64,000 bases of DNA from Flavobacterium sp. 1355. GTDB taxonomy: Bacteria; Bacteroidota; Bacteroidia; Flavobacteriales; Flavobacteriaceae. The stretch covers positions 42,766 through 106,765 of the forward strand of contig NZ_JAFICC010000019.1 in NCBI RefSeq assembly GCF_017833415.1. Reading direction: 5' to 3'. Every line of letters begins with the position of its first letter. The first letter of the stretch is position 1. A program made the position numbers and the translations under genes. Positions 42,238 through 50,472 of this stretch are shown here, piece after piece. The notes beneath the pieces are model-generated. The model did no database searches and had not been told where the DNA came from. It saw nothing but the letters and a program-made list of their open reading frames with translations.

Positions 42238-43260
42238 TTAAAATAATCCACCTTGAATATTAATATTTATCTTGCCCAAATGTTTGTAAGCCTTATCAGT
42301 AACTTCACGACCGCGAGGTGTACGCATGATAAAACCTTCCTGAATCAAGAAAGGCTCATAAACTTCTTCAATAGTTTCACTGCTTTCAGAAACAGCTGTC
42401 GCTAAAGTAGAAAGACCAACCGGTCCACCTTTAAACTTATTAATGATCGTTAATAAAATTTTATTATCCATCTCATCAAGTCCATGTGCATCAACATTAA
42501 GAGCATTTAATGCATACTTAGCTATTTCAATATCAATAGTGCCATTTCCTTTTATTTGTGCAAAATCGCGAACCCTGCGTAATAAAGCATTTGCAATACG
42601 AGGTGTGCCGCGGCTTCGACCGGCAATTTCTATTGCGGCAGCAATATCAATAGGCATTTTTAATATTGATGAACTTCTTTCAACAATAGTTGTCAAAAGT
42701 TCAGTTGTGTAATATTGTAATCTTGATGAAATCCCAAAACGTGCACGCATAGGAGCTGTTAACAAACCTGAACGGGTTGTTGCACCAATTAATGTAAAAG
42801 GATTTAAATTGATTTGAACCGTTCTGGCATTAGGTCCGGATTCAATCATAATATCAATTTTGAAATCTTCCATTGCTGAATATAAATATTCTTCTACAAT
42901 AGGGCTTAAACGATGAATTTCATCAATGAACAAAACATCTCTTTCATCCAAATTGGTTAGTAGTCCGGCTAAATCTCCGGGCTTATCCAGAACTGGTCCT
43001 GAAGTGATTTTGATTCCTACTTCAAGTTCATTCGCCAAAATATTCGCCAAAGTTGTTTTACCCAATCCGGGAGGTCCATGAAAAAGTGTATGATCAAGTG
43101 CCTCGCCACGCTGATTAGCTGCTGCGACAAAGACTTTTAAGTTTTCTAAGACCTGGTCCTGACCGGCAAAATCATCAAATGACAGAGGACGCAGTCTTTT
43201 TTCAAGATCTAATTCTTCTGAGTTGTATCCTTTTGTAGTAGGATCTAAGTTTTCATTCAT
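42238..43260 (-). CDS. ruvB: Holliday junction branch migration ATPase RuvB
   Basis: A 340-residue AAA+ helicase. Walker A is GPPGLGKTT (Gly62 to Thr70), Walker B DVLFIDEIHRL, sensor 1 in LIGATTRSGLL, and the arginine-finger-like region APMRARFG. A winged-helix domain closes the protein (TPRGREVTDKAYKHLG). With RuvA it drives branch migration of Holliday junctions. It is not next to ruvA (35949-36530), which is common in Bacteroidota. The gene is preceded by a -7 type box only four bases from the start codon. Confidence 0.97.
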   Translation of the reverse strand: MNENLDPTTKGYNSEELDLEKRLRPLSFDDFAGQDQVLENLKVFVAAANQRGEALDHTLFHGPPGLGKTTLANILANELEVGIKITSGPVLDKPGDLAGLLTNLDERDVLFIDEIHRLSPIVEEYLYSAMEDFKIDIMIESGPNARTVQINLNPFTLIGATTRSGLLTAPMRARFGISSRLQYYTTELLTTIVERSSSILKMPIDIAAAIEIAGRSRGTPRIANALLRRVRDFAQIKGNGTIDIEIAKYALNALNVDAHGLDEMDNKILLTIINKFKGGPVGLSTLATAVSESSETIEEVYEPFLIQEGFIMRTPRGREVTDKAYKHLGKININIQGGLF

Positions 43261-43264
43261 TTTA

Positions 43265-43272
43265 CAAAGATA
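43265..43272 (-). promoter_or_regulatory. Putative -7 box very close to the ruvB start
   Basis: The minus strand reads TATCTTTG four bases upstream of the ruvB ATG. If used, transcription would start at or next to the start codon, giving a leaderless message. The element may also be chance. Confidence 0.3.
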
Positions 43273-43330
43273 TGCAAACTAATCAGTTTGAAAAACAGTA
43301 TTAACAGAGAGATTAATTTTTAACGAATGC

Positions 43331-43358
43331 AAAAAAGGCTATCCAAATGGATAGCCTT
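43331..43358 (-). terminator. Terminator of the act-cox operon
   Basis: AAGGCTATCC (43335-43344) pairs with GGATAGCCTT (43349-43358), loop AAAT, with a T run on the minus strand. It lies eight bases past the coxA stop. Confidence 0.9.
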
Positions 43359-43366
43359 TTAATATT

Positions 43367-45169
43367 TTAATGGTGTAAAACTTCTTCACCTTCTTTCATT
43401 GGTACATTTTGAGGAACAAAATCTACATCATGATTTGGGTTACTGTAGTCATACGGCCAACGATAAACGTGAGGAATTTCACCCGGCCAGTTACCGTGGA
43501 TATGTTCAACCGGAGTTGTCCACTCTAATGTTGTAGATTTCCATGGATTCTGAACTGCTTTCTTACCGTAGAAAATACTACTAAAGAAATTGTATAAGAA
43601 TACTAACTGGAAAGCACCTCCCACAAGAGCAAATGTTGTAATTAAAACATTCACATTTTGTAAATCATCAAATAACGGAAAGTTGGTGTTTGTATAATAA
43701 CGTCTTGGTAAACCAGCTAATCCAATAAAGTGCATCGGGAAGAATACTCCGTAAGCACAAACCGCTGTTACCCAAAAGTGAATGTAACCTAAGTTCTTAT
43801 TCAACATTCTTCCGTACATTTTAGGGAACCAGTGGTAAATACCAGCAAACATTCCGTAAAGTGCAGAAATACCCATTACTAAGTGAAAGTGAGCAATTAC
43901 AAAGTAAGTATCGTGAACGTTAATATCTAAGGTACTATCTCCTAAAATGATTCCTGTTAAACCTCCGGTAATGAAAGTTGAAACCATTCCGATAGAGAAC
44001 AACATTGCAGGGTTGAATTGTAAGTTACCTTTCCATAAAGTTGTAATCCAGTTAAACGCTTTTACAGCAGATGGAATTGCAATCAATAAAGTAGTAAAAG
44101 TAAATACAGATCCTAAGAAAGGATTCATACCTGAAATAAACATATGGTGTCCCCATACAATAGTAGATAAGAATGCAATTGCAAGAACTGACATAATCAT
44201 CGCTCTGTATCCGAAAATTGGTTTACGAGAATTCGTAGCCATAATTTCAGAAACAAGACCCATTGCAGGTAAAATTACAATATAAACCTCCGGGTGTCCT
44301 AAGAACCAAAATAAGTGTTCAAACAATACTGGAGATCCTCCTTGATAATGTAAAACTTCACCAGCAATATAAATATCCGATAAGAAGAATGAAGTACCAA
44401 AACTTCTATCAAAAATTAATAATAATGCAGCTGATAATAATACCGGGAATGATATTACACCAATAATAGCTGTTACGAAAAATGTCCAGATAGTAAGTGG
44501 AAGTCTGGTCATAGACATTCCTTTTGTTCTTAAATTGATAACAGTTACGATATAATTTAAAGATCCCATTAATGAAGATGCAATAAAGATAGCCATCGAA
44601 ACTAACCATAAAGTCATACCTGTTCCAGATCCTGGAATTGCTTGTGGTAAAGCACTTAATGGCGGATAAATTGTCCAACCTGCAGAAGCTGGTCCAGCTT
44701 CAACGAATAAAGAAGACAACATAATTACAGCAGATAAGAAGAACAACCAGTATGAAATCATGTTCATAAATCCAGAAGCCATATCTCTTGCTCCAATCTG
44801 AAGTGGAATAAGTAAATTGCTAAAAGTTCCACTTAAACCAGCTGTCAGTACAAAGAATACCATTATGGTACCATGGATTGTTACTAAAGCCAGATAAATA
44901 TCATTAGCCATTACACCGTCTGGTGCAAATTTATCTCCTAATAAAACATTAAATATTTTGAAAGACTCTTCTGGCCATGCTAACTGCATTCTGAAAAGCA
45001 AGGACATTGCAACACCAATGACACCCATAATAATACCGGTAATCAAATATTGCTTTGCAATCATTTTGTGATCAATACTAAATATGTATTTAGTAATGAA
45101 CGTTTCTTTATGATGATGTTCGTGCTCGTGATCGTGTCCGTGATCGTGATCGTGCGCTTCTGCTGACAT
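43367..45169 (-). CDS. ctaD: Cytochrome c oxidase subunit I
   Basis: A 600-residue heme-copper oxidase subunit I with at least 12 transmembrane helices. Conserved pieces include WYIYPPLSALP-like WTIYPPLSALP, the CuB/crosslink motif FWFLGHPEVYI, the His pair in IVWGHHMFISGM, and the haem ligands in VHDTYFVIAHFHLVMG. This is the catalytic subunit that reduces O2 to water at a haem a3-CuB site and pumps protons. The N-terminus is notable: within the first 20 residues nine are histidine (for example HDHDHGHDH), which could bind copper or zinc. It is the last gene of the actABCDEF-coxB-coxA operon, ending at a terminator. Confidence 0.97.
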   Translation of the reverse strand: MSAEAHDHDHGHDHEHEHHHKETFITKYIFSIDHKMIAKQYLITGIIMGVIGVAMSLLFRMQLAWPEESFKIFNVLLGDKFAPDGVMANDIYLALVTIHGTIMVFFVLTAGLSGTFSNLLIPLQIGARDMASGFMNMISYWLFFLSAVIMLSSLFVEAGPASAGWTIYPPLSALPQAIPGSGTGMTLWLVSMAIFIASSLMGSLNYIVTVINLRTKGMSMTRLPLTIWTFFVTAIIGVISFPVLLSAALLLIFDRSFGTSFFLSDIYIAGEVLHYQGGSPVLFEHLFWFLGHPEVYIVILPAMGLVSEIMATNSRKPIFGYRAMIMSVLAIAFLSTIVWGHHMFISGMNPFLGSVFTFTTLLIAIPSAVKAFNWITTLWKGNLQFNPAMLFSIGMVSTFITGGLTGIILGDSTLDINVHDTYFVIAHFHLVMGISALYGMFAGIYHWFPKMYGRMLNKNLGYIHFWVTAVCAYGVFFPMHFIGLAGLPRRYYTNTNFPLFDDLQNVNVLITTFALVGGAFQLVFLYNFFSSIFYGKKAVQNPWKSTTLEWTTPVEHIHGNWPGEIPHVYRWPYDYSNPNHDVDFVPQNVPMKEGEEVLHH

Positions 45170-45199
45170 ATATGTGTACTTTAAATTTTCTTAATAATA

Positions 45200-46390
45200 T
45201 TATTTCATAGCAACTTTAGCTACAGCAGCTTTAACAGTATCAATAACTGCTTTAACAGTATCCTTAACAGTGCTGTCTGTAGATGTTTTAGCTCCTTCAA
45301 CTGCAGCTGGTTTCTCTGCCGCGGCAGCCGCTTTAATATCCTGAGCTAAAGTAGTTTTTTCGCTTAACCATTTTTTATAATCTTCCGGTGTATCAACAAC
45401 TACTTTCATTTGCATGTTGTAATGTGAAGCTCCACAGATTTTATTACATAATAATAAATAATCAAATGTATAAGGATCCAAAGCAGTACCACCTTTAGCA
45501 ACTAGCTCAGCACTTTTCTCTGCCCTAAGTTTATTAATGTGTGCTACTTTTTCTACCATAAAAGGTAATTCTCTGTACTCAGCAGTTGTATATGTAGGTA
45601 CAAAGGCAAATTCAGTTACCATTCCCGGAACACAGTTCATTTGCGCTCTAAAGTGAGGCATATAAGCAGAGTGTAATACGTCTTGAGAACGCATTTTAAA
45701 ATGTACTTTTTTCCCTTTAGGAATATGCAATTCGCTTACTACGATATCATCCTCAGAGTTTTTATCTGACATATCAACTCCTAAAGTATTAACACCTTCG
45801 ATTAAACGTACGTTTGCTTTTCCTAAAGTATTATCATTTCCTGCATATCTTGCAGTCCATTTAAATTGTTGAGCATATAACTCTATTTCAATAACATCTT
45901 CATCTTTATCAACAAACATAATGTTGTTCCAAGCATATAATCCATAAAGAATTAAACAAGCTAAAACTACAGAAGGAATAATACTCCAGATTGCTTCTAA
46001 TTTATTACTATCTGCAAAGAATAAAGCTTTTCTATCTTTATGTCCTCTATTTTTAAAAGAAAACCAATATAGTAAACCTTGAGTAATAACCTGAACTGTA
46101 AAAATTAAAACCCAGGTAATATTCATTAAACTATCTACTAAAATTCCATGCTCAGAAGCAGGAGTATGAAGTGCTAAATTACCCCATTTTAGTAGACCGT
46201 AAATTGTAAATATATAAATGAAAGCCAAGAAGCCAAACATAATATATCCTTGGATATTATTATCATTATCTGATGCAATTTGAGAATCGTCCGAAGAAGA
46301 TCCTACTTGAGTAAGATCAAATATCCTGGTCAATTGCCATAATGCAACTGCTAATAAAACTAAAACTATAATTACCAACAAACTTGTCAT
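45200..46390 (-). CDS. ctaC: Cytochrome c oxidase subunit II
   Basis: A 396-residue subunit II. The N-terminal part holds extra hydrophobic segments (about 3-13 and 50-68) before the two standard helices. The periplasmic cupredoxin domain binds the binuclear CuA centre through DVLHSAYMPHF and CNKICGASHYNM, a complete C-x3-C-x3-H-x2-M motif. No haem c motif is fused at the C-terminus; instead it ends in an Ala/Lys/Val-rich tail with imperfect repeats (TVKDTVKAVIDTVKAAVAKV). It accepts electrons from cytochrome c or directly from alternative complex III. It lies 30 bases before subunit I. Confidence 0.95.
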   Translation of the reverse strand: MTSLLVIIVLVLLAVALWQLTRIFDLTQVGSSSDDSQIASDNDNNIQGYIMFGFLAFIYIFTIYGLLKWGNLALHTPASEHGILVDSLMNITWVLIFTVQVITQGLLYWFSFKNRGHKDRKALFFADSNKLEAIWSIIPSVVLACLILYGLYAWNNIMFVDKDEDVIEIELYAQQFKWTARYAGNDNTLGKANVRLIEGVNTLGVDMSDKNSEDDIVVSELHIPKGKKVHFKMRSQDVLHSAYMPHFRAQMNCVPGMVTEFAFVPTYTTAEYRELPFMVEKVAHINKLRAEKSAELVAKGGTALDPYTFDYLLLCNKICGASHYNMQMKVVVDTPEDYKKWLSEKTTLAQDIKAAAAAEKPAAVEGAKTSTDSTVKDTVKAVIDTVKAAVAKVAMK

Positions 46391-46409
46391 CTGTTTACTT
46401 CTTTAAATA

Positions 46410-47936
46410 TTAATAATGAAAATGTTTACTTTCTTCAATGAAAGGATTTCTTTTTGCAAGCAAAGGAGATTTAGTTAATGCAGTAAATACAATAAAAATA
46501 AATAAACCTAAGAAGAAAAGAATAGATGCAATTTCAGGAACTCCAATAAACCATTTATCTCCAACTGTTCCAGGCATAATCATATTAAAGAAATCAACAT
46601 AGTGACCTAATAAGATAACAGTACCAGCCATAACGATAACCCAGCTAAGACGTTTGAAATCTGTATTGATTAATATCAACAATGGGAAAACAAAGTTCAT
46701 AACAACAGCTCCAAAGAAAGGCAGATTATATAATTGAATTCTTGTTACAAAATAAGTTACCTCTTCTGGAATGTTAGCATACCAAATCAACATGAATTGA
46801 GAAAACCATAAATATGTCCAGAAAACACTAATACCAAACATAAATTTAGCTAAATCGTGAATGTGGCTAGTATTAACATATTCTAAATATCCTTTAGATT
46901 TTAGATAAATTGTTACTAATGCAATTGCAGTAATTCCACTTACGAAGAACGAAGCAAACACATACCATCCGAATAAAGTACTGAACCAGTGCGGATCAAA
47001 TGACATAATCCAATCCCAAGACATAATAGATTCAGATACAATGAAGAATACTAAGAATCCTGCAGATAATTTAAAGTTCTTTTTGTAATAGAAATCATCA
47101 TTAGCTTCATCTTGAGCCAAACAATTTTTTCTTGAAAAATGACGGTATAAATTCCATCCTATTAAAAACACAGCTGCTCTAATAATCCAGAAAGGAAAAT
47201 TCAAATAACCTGATTTCCCTGCAATTATTGCATCATAATTAGGGCTTTTAGGATCAGTTACTCCTTCACCTAACCATACAAAAATATGATTAAAATGAAG
47301 TCCGCATAAAACTAAAATAATAAAAAAGATTATCGAACCAGCTGGTAAATAAGCTGTAATTCCCTGCATAACTCTAAACAAAACCGGAGACCAACCTGCC
47401 TGAGCAACTTGTTGAATAGCATAAAATGCTAAAACACCCATAGAAAGAAGTAAAAAGAAAATACAAGCAACATATAATGCAGACCATGGTTTGTTTTGCA
47501 ATTGATGTAAAACGTGTTCTGCATGTTCTTTAGGGTCATGTTCATGTGAAACTTCAGCATGTTTATTCTCTTTAACATCATGTGCAACCGAAGTTTCAGT
47601 TTCATGTGCTTCTTCAGATTTTACTTCATGAGTAACTTCTCCATTTGCAACAACTGAATCTTTACTTACAGTGTCTGTAGCAGTCACTTCTTTTGCTTCT
47701 TCATGATGAACTGCTTCAATTTTTTCCGCGTGGTTTGTTGCTGCTTCAGCTTTTTCCTCATGATGTGCCGCAGCAGCTTCGCCATGTCCACCATGCTCTG
47801 ATGCTTCTTTTGCTAGAAGAGTTTCTACCTCTTGAATGTTTTTGGGAGCAGTTAAAAAACCATATCCAATTCCTAATATACCAAGGGCCATTAGGATGAT
47901 AGAAAAAGTTTTTAATTTACTTGAAAATGTATACAT
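46410..47936 (-). CDS. actF: Alternative complex III subunit ActF, with His-rich insert
   Basis: About 508 residues from the ATG at 47936; a longer reading to 47963 needs a TTG start. After a first hydrophobic segment (about 11-30) comes a hydrophilic stretch (about 33-148) rich in Glu, Ala and His, with 16 histidines between residues 48 and 144. The rest is an NrfD/PsrC-like membrane protein with ten or so helices and phrases such as IIRAAVFLIGWNLYRHFSRKN and ESIMSWDWIMSFDPHWFSTLFGWYVF (landmarks W-D-W and D-P-H-W). ActF and ActC are the two large membrane subunits of alternative complex III, a quinol:cytochrome c or oxidase reductase. The insert's length and His content are unusual; metal binding is inference. 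Confidence 0.9.
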   Translation of the reverse strand: MYTFSSKLKTFSIILMALGILGIGYGFLTAPKNIQEVETLLAKEASEHGGHGEAAAAHHEEKAEAATNHAEKIEAVHHEEAKEVTATDTVSKDSVVANGEVTHEVKSEEAHETETSVAHDVKENKHAEVSHEHDPKEHAEHVLHQLQNKPWSALYVACIFFLLLSMGVLAFYAIQQVAQAGWSPVLFRVMQGITAYLPAGSIIFFIILVLCGLHFNHIFVWLGEGVTDPKSPNYDAIIAGKSGYLNFPFWIIRAAVFLIGWNLYRHFSRKNCLAQDEANDDFYYKKNFKLSAGFLVFFIVSESIMSWDWIMSFDPHWFSTLFGWYVFASFFVSGITAIALVTIYLKSKGYLEYVNTSHIHDLAKFMFGISVFWTYLWFSQFMLIWYANIPEEVTYFVTRIQLYNLPFFGAVVMNFVFPLLILINTDFKRLSWVIVMAGTVILLGHYVDFFNMIMPGTVGDKWFIGVPEIASILFFLGLFIFIVFTALTKSPLLAKRNPFIEESKHFHY

Positions 47937-47963
47937 ATCTATTACGATCAGTTTGTTCAACAA

Positions 47964-48509
47964 TTATAATTGGCTTTTTAGTTTTAGAACATAGTCAGCA
48001 ACTAACCAACGTTCGTGGGCACTTAATTGATTTGCATGTGAACCCATTGCGTTTAAACCATAAGTCTCAACGTGAAAGATACTTCCTTCAGTAATTACTC
48101 TGTCTTTATAGCTAGGCACTCCAAGAAATTTCTCTCTCTCCACCAATTTACCTTTACCGTTTCCAGTTGCACCATGGCAACTGATACAATAAATTTCGAA
48201 AAGTTCTTTTCCTTTTCCAGAATTTCTGTCTTCTTCACTCAAAGGAGATTTCAAATTAGCCTTAGCTAATTCGTAACCAGCAGTTGAGTTTTCATATTCA
48301 TAAGGCTCAAAACCTCTATTAATAGTTCCTGCAACAGGAAGCTGTCCTTCTTTTCCTCCCTTAAATATATTTGCTTCTGTGTAAGGCTCGTAAGCAACAG
48401 ACTCATACATGTTTGGGAAATACTGATAGTTTGGTGCCGAATTATTGTGGCAAGATGAAACTAAAATAGTTATACCAACTAAAAGTGTTATTTTATATAT
48501 CCTTTTCAT
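47964..48509 (-). CDS. actE: Alternative complex III cytochrome c subunit ActE
   Basis: A 181-residue monohaem cytochrome c lipoprotein. The lipid cysteine is in VSSCHNN near residue 20, and the haem motif is CISCHGATGNGKG near 112, with a probable axial Met in YGLNAMGSHANQLS near 153. It would sit on the periplasmic side of the ACIII complex and take part in electron exit toward the oxidase. The spacing to its neighbours is short (nine bases after actD). Confidence 0.93.
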   Translation of the reverse strand: MKRIYKITLLVGITILVSSCHNNSAPNYQYFPNMYESVAYEPYTEANIFKGGKEGQLPVAGTINRGFEPYEYENSTAGYELAKANLKSPLSEEDRNSGKGKELFEIYCISCHGATGNGKGKLVEREKFLGVPSYKDRVITEGSIFHVETYGLNAMGSHANQLSAHERWLVADYVLKLKSQL

Positions 48510-48517
48510 AGCTACAA

Positions 48518-49042
48518 TTAATTCTTATCTATTACTTTAACTTCAACAGCTCCTGTACCTTCGAAAAAAGAAACAAGTTCTGCTTCGTTATCATTTACAG
48601 CAACTTCCATTAAAAAATGGTCATCTGTTGTTCTTACATCAGGATTTTCAGCTTGCTTAAATGGCCATAATCTACTTCTCATGTAAAAAGTGATTACCAT
48701 TAAGTGTGCTGCAAAAAACACAGTCATTTCAAACATAATTGGCACAAAAGAAGGCATATTTTGAATGAAACTAAAACTTGGTTTTCCACCGATATCCTGT
48801 GGCCAGTCATGAATCATGATATAACTCATCATTGTTGTTGCAACAGAAATACCAACACATCCATAAAGGAAAGCACAAATTGCTAATCTTGTTGGTGCTA
48901 AACCCATAGCCTTATCCAATCCGTGAACTGGGAATGGAGTAAAAACCTCTTCAATATGATGATGAGCAGCTCTGGTTTTCTTTACTGCATCCATCAAAAT
49001 ATCATCGTCATTATAAATGGCGTATATTACTTTATTACTCAT
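48518..49042 (-). CDS. actD: Alternative complex III subunit ActD (DUF3341)
   Basis: A 174-residue protein of the DUF3341 family. It has a cytosolic N-terminal part beginning YAIYNDDDILMDAVKKTRAA and two transmembrane helices (about 55-78 and 96-118), with PSFVPIMFEMTVFFAAHLM as landmark. It is the small membrane subunit of ACIII, without cofactors as far as known. Its start codon overlaps the actC stop by eight bases (ATGAGTAA). Confidence 0.93.
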   Translation of the reverse strand: MSNKVIYAIYNDDDILMDAVKKTRAAHHHIEEVFTPFPVHGLDKAMGLAPTRLAICAFLYGCVGISVATTMMSYIMIHDWPQDIGGKPSFSFIQNMPSFVPIMFEMTVFFAAHLMVITFYMRSRLWPFKQAENPDVRTTDDHFLMEVAVNDNEAELVSFFEGTGAVEVKVIDKN

Positions 49043-50435
49043 GATGTGAATCTTTATTTGCTCTTTCTCTAATGTAATTATCTCCTGTTCCTTTCAAAAT
49101 TGTTTTTACCTCCGCCTGAGCAATTACAGGGAATGTTCTAGAGTATAATAAAAACAATACAAAGAAGAAACCAATTGTTCCAATGAAAATTCCAATATCA
49201 ACAAATGTTGGTGAGAACATTGTCCAAGAAGATGGAAGGTAATCTCTATGTAAAGAAGTAACAATAATTACAAATCTTTCAAACCACATTCCGATGTTTA
49301 CCACAATCGAAATAATAAATGAAAACATGATACTTGTTCTTAATTTTTTGAACCACATGAACTGCGGAGAGAAAACGTTACAAGTCATCATTGACCAATA
49401 TGCCCACCAGTAAGGTCCGGTAGCTCTGTTTAAGAAAGCATATTGTTCATATTCTACACCTGAATACCAAGCTACAAATAACTCAGTGATGTAAGCAACA
49501 CCAACAATAGAACCAGTGATCATAATAATGATATTCATTAATTCAATATGTTGTAATGTAATGTACGCTTCAAGGTTAGAAACTTTTCTCATAACGATCA
49601 ACAATGTATTTACCATTGCAAATCCTGAGAATACCGCTCCAGCAACGAAGTATGGAGGGAAAATTGTAGTATGCCATCCCGGAATTACAGAAGTAGCAAA
49701 GTCCATAGATACAATCGTGTGTACAGAAAGTACAAGAGGAGTAGCTAAACCAGCTAATACTAAGGATACTTCTTCAAAACGCTGCCAGTCTTTAGCTCTT
49801 CCACTCCATCCAAAACTTAAGATAGAATATACTCTTCTATTGAAAGGTGTTATGGCTCTATCACGTAGCATTGCGAAATCAGGTAATAAACCAGTCCACC
49901 AGAAAACTAATGATACCGAAAGATACGTTGAAATTGCAAATACGTCCCAAAGTAATGGCGAGTTAAAGTTTACCCATAAAGATCCAAATTGATTTGGAAT
50001 AGGTAAAACCCAGTATGCCAACCATGGACGACCCATGTGGATAATTGGAAATAAACCTGCCTGAACTACTGAGAAAATAGTCATTGCCTCTGCAGAACGG
50101 TTAATTGCCATTCTCCAACGCTGACGGAAAAGTAATAATACTGCAGAAATCAAGGTTCCTGCGTGACCGATACCTACCCACCAAACGAAATTGGTAATAT
50201 CCCAAGCCCAGCCAACTGTTTTATTTAATCCCCATGTTCCGATACCGGTAGATACAGTGTAAATAATACAGCCTAGACCCCAAAGGAAGGCTATTAATGC
50301 GATAGAAAATACAATCCACCATTGCTTATTTGCAGGTCCTTCTACAGGAGCAGCTACATCTACTGTTACGTCGTGATAAGATTTATCACCTATAACTAAA
50401 GGTTTTCTAATGGGTGCTTCGTAATGAGACGACAT
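49035..50435 (-). CDS. actC: Alternative complex III subunit ActC (NrfD/PsrC-like)
   Basis: A 466-residue polytopic membrane protein, about ten helices, of the NrfD/PsrC family. Landmarks are WWVGIGHAGTLISAVLLLFRQRWR, where His is near the quinol site, WSGRAKDW and SVHTIVSMDFATSVIPGWHTTIFPPYFV (H-T-I-V-S-x-D-F core). It is the likely menaquinol-oxidising membrane subunit of ACIII, in contact with the Fe-S subunit ActB. It lies 37 bases after actB and overlaps actD. Confidence 0.95.
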   Translation of the reverse strand: MSSHYEAPIRKPLVIGDKSYHDVTVDVAAPVEGPANKQWWIVFSIALIAFLWGLGCIIYTVSTGIGTWGLNKTVGWAWDITNFVWWVGIGHAGTLISAVLLLFRQRWRMAINRSAEAMTIFSVVQAGLFPIIHMGRPWLAYWVLPIPNQFGSLWVNFNSPLLWDVFAISTYLSVSLVFWWTGLLPDFAMLRDRAITPFNRRVYSILSFGWSGRAKDWQRFEEVSLVLAGLATPLVLSVHTIVSMDFATSVIPGWHTTIFPPYFVAGAVFSGFAMVNTLLIVMRKVSNLEAYITLQHIELMNIIIMITGSIVGVAYITELFVAWYSGVEYEQYAFLNRATGPYWWAYWSMMTCNVFSPQFMWFKKLRTSIMFSFIISIVVNIGMWFERFVIIVTSLHRDYLPSSWTMFSPTFVDIGIFIGTIGFFFVLFLLYSRTFPVIAQAEVKTILKGTGDNYIRERANKDSHHE

Positions 50436-50472
50436 AATCCTTTATATTGTTTCTAATTAATAATTATTTTTA

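Noticed and set aside
45110..45165. DNA tandem repeat or CRISPR-like pattern (repeated CGTGATCGTG units)
   Set aside because: The pattern is the codon image of the His/Asp-rich N-terminus of subunit I and is inside a clear coding region.
47500..47800. Low-complexity repeat in the ActF gene as a mobile or satellite element
   Set aside because: It is in frame, codes for the His/Glu/Ala-rich segment, and has no unit repeated at the DNA level.
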